A DNA stretch of 64,000 nucleotides from Butyrivibrio sp. Lineage in GTDB: Bacteria > Bacillota > Clostridia > Lachnospirales > Lachnospiraceae. The stretch covers positions 32,957 through 96,956 of the forward strand of contig NZ_JAFRGN010000027.1 of assembly GCF_017433805.1 (NCBI RefSeq). The letters run 5' to 3'. The notes beneath the pieces were generated by a model. The model was not told the origin of the DNA. It was given only the letters and a program-made list of their open reading frames with translations, and searched no databases. The first letter of the stretch is position 1, and each line of letters opens with the position of its first letter. Position numbers and translations under genes: made by a program. Shown in pieces: positions 1 to 7,243 of the stretch.

Positions 1-471
1 AAGACCAGAGTTGAGAAGGCACTTGAGATCTGTGGCCTTTACAAGATGCGCAACTGGCCGATTTCAGCTCTTAGTTATGGCCAGAAAAAGAGAGTAACAA
101 TCTGCTCTATTCTGGTGCTGGAGCCGGAGCTTATGATCCTGGATGAGCCTACAGCAGGTCAGGACTATAGGAACTATACACGAATCATGGAATTCCTAAA
201 GAGCCTCAATGACAGGGGAATTACCATTGTTATGATCACCCATGACATGCACCTTATGCTGGAGTATGCGGACAGGAGCATTGTCTTTAACGGGGGAAGG
301 ATAATAGCAGATAAGAGCTGTGCTAAGGTTCTGACAGATACAGATATTGTCGACAAGGCGAGCCTTAAGGAAACCAGCCTTTATCACCTTGCAGGGCTCT
401 GCGGAATATCCGATGGAACAGCCTTTGTTCAGGGCTTTATTGATTACGAGAGGGAAAACGTCAGGAAATGA
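1..471 (+). CDS. ECF transporter ATP-binding protein (C-terminal part, cut by window edge)
   Basis: The reading frame is open from base 1, so the gene starts outside the window. The remaining 156 residues hold the second half of an ABC ATPase: signature LSYGQKKR, Walker [13 protein letters not shown], and switch histidine in MITHDMH. The unusual LSYGQKKR signature and the tail with [10 protein letters not shown] resemble the second ATPase half of two-domain YkoD-type energy-coupling-factor proteins. It would hydrolyse ATP to power vitamin or metal uptake with the EcfT protein encoded next, which it overlaps by 4 bp (ATGA). The family assignment is firm; the transported substrate cannot be read because the S component is not in view. 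Confidence 0.9.
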   Translation, partial: KTRVEKALEICGLYKMRNWPISALSYGQKKRVTICSILVLEPELMILDEPTAGQDYRNYTRIMEFLKSLNDRGITIVMITHDMHLMLEYADRSIVFNGGRIIADKSCAKVLTDTDIVDKASLKETSLYHLAGLCGISDGTAFVQGFIDYERENVRK

Positions 472-1295
472 ATAATCTCTTTAACTATATAGAAAAAGAA
501 TCACCTATACATGGACTTACAGGGGCTACCAAGCTTGTATGCCTGCTTCTATGGAGTCTTGCAGCTATGACAACCTATGACACCAGACTGCTTCTTGTTC
601 TGGCTGTTCTTGGCATAGCTCTTTTCCCTATAGGCAGAATCGGAGTTAAGGATGTGTCATTTATGCTGTGGTTTACTCTGGTATTCCTGGTGCTGAACAC
701 AGTGCTGGTGTATCTTTTCTCGCCTCAGCATGGAACGGAGGTTTATGGGACCTGTACCTATCTGTTCGGACTTTCAGGACACTTTGCGCCGACGGCTGAG
801 CAGCTCTTTTTCCAGCTCAACTATATTCTCAAGTACTTCGCGACTATTCCATTTGTGCTACTGTTTGTTTGCACCACCAATCCAAGCGAATTTGCAGCAT
901 CTCTTAATAAGATTGGAGTGAGCTATTCTGTTTCTTATTCCGTTGCTCTGGCCCTTCGTTATATTCCTGATATTCAGAAGCAGTATCACGAGATCAGCCA
1001 GGCATCCCAGGCAAGGGGCGTTGAGCTTAGTAAAAAAGCTTCTCTTGTAAGCAGACTTAAGTCGGCTTCTGCGATTTTGGTTCCACTTATCCTCAGCAGT
1101 ATGGACAGAATCGAGATAATATCCAATGCTATGGAGCTTAGATGCTTTGGTAAGAATAAAAAGAGAACCTGGTACATGGCCCAGAAATTCAAAGCGCTGG
1201 ACTATGTGAGTATGATTGTGTGTGCACTTCTACTAGTGGCATCAATTACGCTTACACATATAAACGGCAGCAGGTTCTATAATCCGTTTAAATAG
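468..1295 (+). CDS. ecfT: ECF transporter transmembrane component EcfT
   Basis: A 275-residue integral membrane protein with several hydrophobic segments and the cytoplasmic EcfT signature near residues 175-190 ([11 protein letters not shown], matching the A-R-G motif that couples EcfT to the ATPases). It forms the energy-coupling module with the ATPase whose gene it overlaps by 4 bp, so the two are translationally coupled. The C-terminal half is charged and cytoplasmic, then ends in one more membrane segment. An intrinsic terminator follows directly, so this is the last gene of its operon. It is YkoC-like by partner, which hints at a thiamine-precursor or related vitamin, but this is inference. 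Confidence 0.9.
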   Translation: MNNLFNYIEKESPIHGLTGATKLVCLLLWSLAAMTTYDTRLLLVLAVLGIALFPIGRIGVKDVSFMLWFTLVFLVLNTVLVYLFSPQHGTEVYGTCTYLFGLSGHFAPTAEQLFFQLNYILKYFATIPFVLLFVCTTNPSEFAASLNKIGVSYSVSYSVALALRYIPDIQKQYHEISQASQARGVELSKKASLVSRLKSASAILVPLILSSMDRIEIISNAMELRCFGKNKKRTWYMAQKFKALDYVSMIVCALLLVASITLTHINGSRFYNPFK

Positions 1296-1313
1296 AAAAT
1301 GTAACATGTTATT

Positions 1314-1342
1314 AAAAATCCGCAGTTGATGCGGATTTTTTT
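1314..1342 (+). terminator. Intrinsic terminator after ecfT
   Basis: The stem AAATCCGC / GCGGATTT with loop AGTTGAT is followed by a T run. It ends the ECF operon. Confidence 0.85.
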
Positions 1343-1368
1343 ATTTTATCAATGTATTTTCCCAGATT

Positions 1369-1529
1369 TGCATCGAATTTTCTGTTTTGTCCATAATAGA
1401 TGCTAGTTTAGATGTTTTTTTCATGCCTTAGGCATCAAAAAAATGGATTATAGTATTATTGATGAGAATTCTTTTCTAATATGCATTTTTAGTGCATCAA
1501 TAATCAACAATTCCCGCATTATTGATGCA
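1369..1529. repeat. Phased inverted-repeat array A (3 units) in the 397-bp gap before the alcohol dehydrogenase
   Basis: There are three 36-37-bp units at 1369-1404, 1431-1466 and 1493-1529. Each has a left arm like TGCATCRATAAT and a right arm that is its reverse complement, ATTATTGATGCA, around 12-13 variable bases. The third unit is a perfect 12-bp inverted repeat. The units are separated by exactly 26 bp twice, giving a period of about 62 bp (six helical turns). Centres and gaps do not repeat in sequence. The same geometry occurs at 4666-4889. The rest of the gap (1530-1692) holds only a short palindrome at 1624-1641. Confidence 0.8.
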
Positions 1530-1623
1530 GCAATGTGAGAAATTAGTTTAAATGATCGAAATGGCTATGAAATACTTTCTGATAAACGAGAAATACGTTT
1601 GATAGTGATGTACAATAATAGAA

Positions 1624-1641
1624 CTGACATGAAATTGTCAG
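1624..1641. promoter_or_regulatory. Short palindrome upstream of the alcohol dehydrogenase
   Basis: CTGACA and TGTCAG are separated by six bases, about 50 bp before the start codon. It could be an operator or a small leader hairpin. No good -35/-10 pair could be assigned next to it. Confidence 0.4.
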
Positions 1642-1692
1642 ACAACTATTATTGCAGGGGTATGCAAAAAGTTTAAAGGAGGGTAATTCAAA

Positions 1693-2838
1693 ATGGCAGA
1701 TCGTATCGTATTAAACACCGTGTCATACCACGGCTCAGGGGCAATTAAGGAGATTGTTGGTATTGCACAGAGCAAGGGATTTAAGCATGTGTTTGTTGCT
1801 TCAGATCCAGACCTTATCAAGTTTGGGGTAACTGCTAAGGTCACAGATCTTTTGGACGAGGCTAAGATTCCTTATACCGTATATTCCAACATTAAGCCTA
1901 ATCCAACTATTGAGAACGTTCAGAGTGGTGTTAAGGCATTCAGGGAGTGCGGAGCAGATTCTATCATCACAATCGGTGGTGGTTCTTCTATGGATACAGC
2001 CAAGGCTATTGGCGTAATCATCACAAACCCTGAGTTTGAGGATGTAAGATCTCTTGAGGGCGTTGCTCCTACCAAGAATCATGCAGTTCCTACAATCGCA
2101 GTTCCTACAACAGCCGGAACAGCTGCTGAGGTTACTATCAACTACGTTATCACAGATGTGGAGAAAAAGCGTAAATTCGTTTGCGTAGACACCAACGATA
2201 TTCCAGAAGTTGCTATCGTTGATCCAGATATGATGAGCTCAATGCCTAAGGGACTTACTGCTTCTACAGGTATGGACGCTCTTACACATGCTATCGAGGG
2301 CTATACAACAAGAGGCGCATGGGAACTTACAGATATGTTCCATCTTGAAGCTATTAAGCTTATTGGCGCTAACCTTCGTGATGCTGTTGAGAACAAGCCA
2401 GAGGGAAGAAAAGGAATGGCTATGGCTCAGTACATCGCAGGAATGGGCTTCTCAAATGTAGGTCTTGGAATTGACCACGCTATGGCTCATACTCTTTCAG
2501 CATATTACGATACACCACATGGTGTTGCATGTGCTATGTTCCTTCCAATCTCCATGGAATTCAACCGTGACTTCACAGGCGAGAAGTACAGAGAGATTGC
2601 AAGAGTTCTCGGAGTTAAGGGCGTTGATGAGATGTCTCAGGAAGAGTATCGAGACGCAGCAATAGGCGCTGTTAAGCAGCTCTCCAAGGATGTTGGAATC
2701 CCAGAAAAGAACGAGAAGATTCGCGAAGAGGATCTTGATCAGCTTGCAACAGACGCTCTTGCAGATGCTTGCTATCCTGGAAACCCAAGAGAAGCAACCA
2801 AAGAGCAGGTTATCGAGATGTTCAGAATGTTGATGTAA
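1693..2838 (+). CDS. Iron-dependent alcohol dehydrogenase
   Basis: A 381-residue group III (Fe-type) alcohol dehydrogenase, of usual family length. The NAD(P)-binding glycine motif GGGSSMDTAKA is near residue 97. The divalent metal ligands are visible as D195, H199, H262 and H276, in GMDALTHAIE, GIDHAMAHTLS and DTPHG. It would interconvert an aldehyde and an alcohol using NAD(P)H as a fermentative electron sink. The start is set by AAAGGAGGG ten bases upstream. It stands alone between the array A gap and its own terminator. Substrate (ethanol, butanol, lactaldehyde or propanediol) cannot be decided from sequence. Codon use is strongly biased, suggesting high expression. Confidence 0.92.
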   Translation: MADRIVLNTVSYHGSGAIKEIVGIAQSKGFKHVFVASDPDLIKFGVTAKVTDLLDEAKIPYTVYSNIKPNPTIENVQSGVKAFRECGADSIITIGGGSSMDTAKAIGVIITNPEFEDVRSLEGVAPTKNHAVPTIAVPTTAGTAAEVTINYVITDVEKKRKFVCVDTNDIPEVAIVDPDMMSSMPKGLTASTGMDALTHAIEGYTTRGAWELTDMFHLEAIKLIGANLRDAVENKPEGRKGMAMAQYIAGMGFSNVGLGIDHAMAHTLSAYYDTPHGVACAMFLPISMEFNRDFTGEKYREIARVLGVKGVDEMSQEEYRDAAIGAVKQLSKDVGIPEKNEKIREEDLDQLATDALADACYPGNPREATKEQVIEMFRMLM

Positions 2839-2893
2839 TTAGTAGCATAACGTCTTGGTGAGTTACAAGTAAAACTGAATTAAATGTAAATTG

Positions 2894-2929
2894 TCCGCGC
2901 TGCATATGATATGTGGCGCGGATTTTTTT
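2894..2929 (+). terminator. Intrinsic terminator after alcohol dehydrogenase
   Basis: GC-rich stem TCCGCGC / GCGCGGA followed by seven T residues. Confidence 0.9.
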
Positions 2930-2930
2930 G

Positions 2931-2968
2931 TTGCAATATCGAAGGGTAATTGATATATTATTGATGCA
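2931..2968 (+). promoter_or_regulatory. Probable panT promoter overlapping a single inverted-repeat unit
   Basis: TTGCAA (2931-2936), 17 bases, then TATATT (2954-2959) make a plausible sigma-A promoter. The intact right arm ATTATTGATGCA of the array repeat lies at 2957-2968. A degenerate left arm beginning TGCA sits at 2932, exactly where a 37-bp unit predicts it. The repeat would therefore cover both promoter hexamers. Confidence 0.55.
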
Positions 2969-3023
2969 CTGTATTCGAAATAGTTCGAAACGGTAGCTTT
3001 TTTATTCAAAAGGAGAATTGAAT

Positions 3024-3674
3024 ATGGATAACATGACAATGCTTGGCCGCAAGACTGAAGAGAAGTCAGCCGGACTTAGCAGCAAAACTCGTTACATGGT
3101 GGAGACTGCCCTCATGATCGCAATCGTACTGATTATGGGCAATACAGTACTTGGTACTATTCCTACACCATTTCTTAAGGTTTCTATCGTAACCGTTCCA
3201 GTTGCTCTCGCAGCAATGCTTATTGGACCAACTGCAGGAATCATCTGCGGTATCGTATTTGGTTTCAACAGCTTTGCAGGCGCTCTTACAGGAGCAAGCG
3301 GAATGCTTTCAACACTTTTTACAATCAGCCCAGCAGGCGTATTTTTCACAGCAGTAGTAGCAAGATTTCTTGACGCTACAGTAGTAAGCTTTGTTTTCCA
3401 GGCTCTCAAGAAGGCTGGACTTAAGCAGGCTTCTTATTATATCACTGGCGCTCTTATGCCACTTTTCAACACAGTATTTTTCATGGGCTCACTTTGCCTG
3501 TTCTTCTATAACACAGACTATGTACAGGGACTTGTTGCCAAGTACAACGCAACTAACCCATTTGCATTCGTAATCGCTATGGTTGGCGTTCAGGCTACTG
3601 TAGAGGCTGTTATCGGATGCCTCCTTGCTGGAACACTTGGTGTTGTTCTTTCTAAGGTACTTAAGAGAGCATAA
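3024..3674 (+). CDS. ECF transporter S component, probably pantothenate-specific (PanT-like)
   Basis: A 216-residue hydrophobic protein with about six membrane segments and the small-residue-rich pattern of ECF S components (for example LAAMLIGPTAGIICGIVFG near residues 55-75). An in-frame TTG lies six bases upstream, but ATG 3024 is eight bases after AGGAG and is preferred. It would bind a vitamin outside the cell and deliver it through the shared EcfA/EcfT module. The next two genes are pantothenate kinase (13 bp downstream) and coaBC, so pantothenate is the likely substrate. That is inference from context; the S-component fold itself is clear. Confidence 0.8.
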   Translation: MDNMTMLGRKTEEKSAGLSSKTRYMVETALMIAIVLIMGNTVLGTIPTPFLKVSIVTVPVALAAMLIGPTAGIICGIVFGFNSFAGALTGASGMLSTLFTISPAGVFFTAVVARFLDATVVSFVFQALKKAGLKQASYYITGALMPLFNTVFFMGSLCLFFYNTDYVQGLVAKYNATNPFAFVIAMVGVQATVEAVIGCLLAGTLGVVLSKVLKRA

Positions 3675-3687
3675 TAGGATTTATAAA

Positions 3688-4581
3688 ATGGTATTAACCG
3701 TAGATATTGGAAATTCGAATATCGTAATTGGGGCTTGGGATAACGATGCCCTACAGTTTACAGGCAGGATACAGACCAGAAGAGACTATACTGAGGATGA
3801 ACTTATGACTTCTTTTGAGGAGTTACTCGGTGACATCCAATCGAATATGACTTCAGATACCGATGAGAAATCTGATGATCATAAGTTTGCCTGCGCCTTT
3901 GAGGGGGCTATTCTGTCTTCTGTTGTGCCTGAAATAACTGACGTAACACTTAATACACTAGAAAAAATTACAGGGAAGAGGCCTCTATTAATGGGGCCTT
4001 TTCTTCATACAGGGGTGGATATTTCTGATTATGCCCCTGGAGCTATAGGAACAGACAGGATAGTAGATCTGTCTGCAGCCCTTGCAATGTACGGCGCACC
4101 AGTCATGGTGTGCGACCTTGGAACCTGCACCACCATCACTGTGGCAGGGGGCTTAGATTCTGAAGATATGAATTCAGATGATGGATATGATAAATCAGGC
4201 AAGAGATATATGGGCAAGCTTATAGGCGGAATGATCTGCCCTGGAGTGCAGCTGTCTCTTGATGCTGAGGCACAGCGTGCTTCACAGCTTCCGCAGCTAA
4301 CTGCCGGCAAGGTGGATTCTCTTTTGGGAAAAGATACAGCGTCGAATATGATGTCTGGAGCAGTCGCTGCCACAGGACTAATGCTGTCTGAGCTGGCTGA
4401 CAGGCTTAAGGATGGAACTTACACAGGCATGGAGATTAGAACATTGCCTGATCTTAAAGTGGTCATTACAGGAGGTCTTGCCCAATATGTAATACCATGG
4501 ATCAAGTGCAGCGCAGAAGTCCATTACGAGCAGGATCTGCTCCTGCGAGGACTCTACGAGATTTATCGCTGCAATAGCTGA
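3688..4581 (+). CDS. coaX: Type III pantothenate kinase
   Basis: CoaX phosphorylates pantothenate, the first committed step to coenzyme A. The 297-residue protein shows the ASKHA phosphate motif DIGNSNIVIG at the N terminus, GTDRIVDLSAAL in the pantothenate site and DLGTCTTITV around residue 148. A 15-20-residue acidic insertion (rich in D, E and S) follows that strand and makes it longer than typical 255-265-residue CoaX. The start is ATG 3688, matching the family's N terminus (MVLTVDIGNSN). It sits 13 bp after the PanT-like gene, probably in the same transcript. No terminator is visible after it. Confidence 0.93.
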   Translation: MVLTVDIGNSNIVIGAWDNDALQFTGRIQTRRDYTEDELMTSFEELLGDIQSNMTSDTDEKSDDHKFACAFEGAILSSVVPEITDVTLNTLEKITGKRPLLMGPFLHTGVDISDYAPGAIGTDRIVDLSAALAMYGAPVMVCDLGTCTTITVAGGLDSEDMNSDDGYDKSGKRYMGKLIGGMICPGVQLSLDAEAQRASQLPQLTAGKVDSLLGKDTASNMMSGAVAATGLMLSELADRLKDGTYTGMEIRTLPDLKVVITGGLAQYVIPWIKCSAEVHYEQDLLLRGLYEIYRCNS

Positions 4582-4665
4582 AAATGATAATTGGAAAGAG
4601 AATATTATTGTACTTTCTTGAATTATTTACTTATGAAATGCGTGACGAATGCGTGACATCTTATT

Positions 4666-4889
4666 TGCATCGAATTTTAAAGAAATAGCAATTATAGATG
4701 CATATATATAGACGATACTGGCAGTGAGTGCATCGATAATGTGATAGTTGCTGATTATTGATGCAGCATAGCCGCGTTTTGGAAGAGAAATTGCATCGAT
4801 AAGATCAAAAGTTGGTTATTCGATGCATGTGATAAAAATGAAGCTGTGAAATGAGCATCGATTATGAGCAAAATGGGAAAATTGATGCA
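4666..4889. repeat. Phased inverted-repeat array B (4 units) in the 403-bp gap before coaBC
   Basis: Units lie at 4666-4702, 4729-4765, 4792-4827 and 4854-4889 (37, 37, 36, 36 bp). All three gaps between them are exactly 26 bp. Arms are variants of TGCATCGATAAT and its reverse complement; centres and gaps are unrelated in sequence. The array ends 95 bp before coaBC. Outside it the gap holds a short direct repeat (ATGCGTGAC twice near 4640-4660) and AT-rich sequence. No gene was found in this gap. Confidence 0.82.
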
Positions 4890-4984
4890 GAACCAGAACA
4901 AATACAGCTGAAGGAATATCCCAATACATAGAAATGCACAGAAACATAGATTTATACTAATATATAGATTAAAGAGGTAATACA

Positions 4985-6181
4985 ATGCTGAAAGGAAAAA
5001 ATATATTACTGGGAGTCACAGGTGGAATAGCTGCCTACAAGTCAGCTGATCTTGCGTCCAAACTGATCAAGCAGCATGCAAATGTAGATGTGATCATGAC
5101 TGAGAATGCAACACAGTTCATTACGCCACTTACATTTGAGGCTCTTACTCATAACAGATGTGTCACAGATACCTTCGACAGAAATCACCCATGGGAAGTC
5201 GAGCACATTGCCCTTGCTGATAAAGCGGATGCACTGGTAATAGCTCCAGCTACAGCTAATTGTATTGCCAAGCTTGCCTGTGGAATTGCAGACGACATGC
5301 TGACAACAACAGCGCTTGCCTGCGATTGCACTAAGATAATAGCACCAGCCATGAATACCAAGATGTATGAAAATCCTGTAACACAGAGAAATCTCAATAC
5401 ACTTAAGGAACTTGGTTATATTATAGTAACTCCAGGAGATGGCTATCTTGCTTGCGGAACAGTTGGTAAGGGCAGAATGGAAGAGCCGGTTAACATTGTT
5501 GATGCCATAATTCATGAGATCGCATGCCCCAAGGATATGACAGGACTTAATGTTCTCGTGACAGCTGGCCCAACGAGAGAAGCGATTGATCCTGTCAGAT
5601 ATATCACCAATCATTCAACCGGAAAAATGGGTGTGGCACTTGCCAAGGCTGCAGCCTGTAGAGGTGCTAATGTAACTTTGGTAGCAGGACCTATTGATAT
5701 AGATATCCCATCATATGTGAGTGTTGTGCGAGTATCATCAGCTCAAGAGATGTTTGATGCTGTCACAACAAGGTCTGATGAGCAGGATATCATCATCAAA
5801 GCCGCTGCAGTAGCTGATTACACTCCTGAGACAGTAGCGGATGATAAGATCAAGAAATCTGATAATGACAGTGATCTTTCTATTAAGCTTGCAAGAACTC
5901 AGGATATCCTCGCATGGCTCGGTGAGCACAAGAAGAAGGATCAGCTTCTTTGTGGCTTCTCCATGGAAACAAGAGATATGCTGGAGAATTCCAGAAAGAA
6001 ATTAGCCAAGAAAAACCTCGATATGATCTGTGCAAATAACGTTAAGGTTGAAGGCGCAGGTTTTGGTGTGGACACTAACGTAATTACTATCATCACCAAA
6101 GAAAAAGAAACTGAGCTGGAACTGATGAGTAAGAATGATGCAGCTCACTGTATCCTGACACAGTTACTGGAACTGAAATAA
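4985..6181 (+). CDS. coaBC: Bifunctional phosphopantothenoylcysteine decarboxylase / phosphopantothenate-cysteine ligase
   Basis: A 398-residue CoaBC (Dfp). The N-terminal flavin domain (about 1-180) has GGIAAYKSADL, the catalytic histidine in VEHIALADKAD, and the substrate-clamp PAMNTKMYENP. The C-terminal CoaB domain starts at VLVTAGPTREAIDPVR near residue 188 and contains NHSTGKMG, IKAAAVADY and the active-site MICANNV. It turns 4'-phosphopantothenate plus cysteine into 4'-phosphopantetheine, two steps of CoA synthesis. The start follows AGAGGT. With the PanT-like gene and coaX it forms a pathway cluster, separated from them by array B. Confidence 0.96.
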   Translation: MLKGKNILLGVTGGIAAYKSADLASKLIKQHANVDVIMTENATQFITPLTFEALTHNRCVTDTFDRNHPWEVEHIALADKADALVIAPATANCIAKLACGIADDMLTTTALACDCTKIIAPAMNTKMYENPVTQRNLNTLKELGYIIVTPGDGYLACGTVGKGRMEEPVNIVDAIIHEIACPKDMTGLNVLVTAGPTREAIDPVRYITNHSTGKMGVALAKAAACRGANVTLVAGPIDIDIPSYVSVVRVSSAQEMFDAVTTRSDEQDIIIKAAAVADYTPETVADDKIKKSDNDSDLSIKLARTQDILAWLGEHKKKDQLLCGFSMETRDMLENSRKKLAKKNLDMICANNVKVEGAGFGVDTNVITIITKEKETELELMSKNDAAHCILTQLLELK

Positions 6182-6227
6182 TCTATAACTTGTAACGGCA
6201 ACATGACTTGAGACAGGGGGAGTAAAA

Positions 6228-7241
6228 GTGAAAGTATTTATGATAGGGGGTACAGGTCTCCTTGGAAGCGAGGCAGCAAGGGTGCTTATTGAAAGAGGCC
6301 ACGAAGTAGTGAGCGTGGCTCTTCCTCCATTGCCAACGGGAGCAGTCCTTCCGCCAGAAATGAAAATAGAGTATGGCAACTACCTTGAGATGAGCGACGA
6401 TGATATCAGAGGATATATGCAGGGCTGCGATGGATTTGTATTTGCAGCAGGAGTAGATGAGCGAGTAGAAGGACCGGCGCCTATCTATGATCTGTTCAAA
6501 AAATATAATATCGATCCGCTTAACAGGCTTCTTACAATAGCAAAAGAGTGTGGTGTCAAACATGTTGCTATATGTGGCTCATACTTTGCTTACTTTGCCA
6601 AAGCCAGAAAAGAATTGGAACTGACTAAGTGGCATCCATATATTAGAAGCCGTATAGATCAAGAGAATGCAGCACTTTCTTTTGCTGATGATAATTTTGA
6701 TGTGGCTGTTTTGGAGCTTCCTTACATATTTGGAACACAGCCTGGAAGAAAGCCGGTATGGGTATTCCTGGTCGAGCAGCTTCGTGCAATGAAAGGAGCT
6801 ACTTTCTATCCAAAGGGCGGTACGACAATGGTAACTGTTCACCAGGTTGGCGAAGCTCTTGCTGGGGCTATCGAGTACAACAAGGGTGGTAACGCTTATC
6901 CTATAGGCTATTACAACATGACCTGGAAAGAGATGCTTGGAATCGTGCATAAGTACATGGGATGTCCAGATAAAAAGATTATTACTATTCCCACATGGAT
7001 GTACGCTATAGGCATTAGAAATATTCTTAAGGAGCAAAAGAAAAAAGGGATTGAAGGTGGTCTTAACCTGAGTAAATTTACGGACCTTCAATGTGCAAAG
7101 CTTTTTATAGATAAGGAACTTGGATGTGACAAACTGAAAGTTACACCAGATGATATAGATGCGGCTATTGGTGATTCAATAAAGCTTTGCATTGATGTAA
7201 TTGATGGCAAGGCGGAGGTTATCGGAATGAGAGGAGAATGA
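6228..7241 (+). CDS. NAD-dependent epimerase/dehydratase family protein, atypical active site
   Basis: A 337-residue extended SDR. The Rossmann motif GGTGLLGSEAA begins at residue 7. At the usual Tyr-x3-Lys position the sequence reads YIRSR, so the catalytic lysine appears to be arginine. The start is GTG 6228, five bases after GGGGGAG, and gives the expected SDR N terminus. Its stop overlaps the ribosome binding site of the next SDR gene, suggesting a two-gene unit acting on related substrates. Substrate is unknown; nucleotide-sugar or lipid-type substrates are possible. Confidence 0.78.
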   Translation: MKVFMIGGTGLLGSEAARVLIERGHEVVSVALPPLPTGAVLPPEMKIEYGNYLEMSDDDIRGYMQGCDGFVFAAGVDERVEGPAPIYDLFKKYNIDPLNRLLTIAKECGVKHVAICGSYFAYFAKARKELELTKWHPYIRSRIDQENAALSFADDNFDVAVLELPYIFGTQPGRKPVWVFLVEQLRAMKGATFYPKGGTTMVTVHQVGEALAGAIEYNKGGNAYPIGYYNMTWKEMLGIVHKYMGCPDKKIITIPTWMYAIGIRNILKEQKKKGIEGGLNLSKFTDLQCAKLFIDKELGCDKLKVTPDDIDAAIGDSIKLCIDVIDGKAEVIGMRGE

Positions 7242-7243
7242 CA

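Noticed and set aside
4666-4889. CRISPR array (regularly spaced repeats of about 37 bp)
   Set aside because: Only the outer 12 bases of each unit are conserved, the centres differ, spacers would be only 26 bp, and there are no cas genes in the window.
5042-5614. 190-residue minus-strand frame inside coaBC
   Set aside because: It lies antisense to a fully supported gene, with no homology-like pattern.
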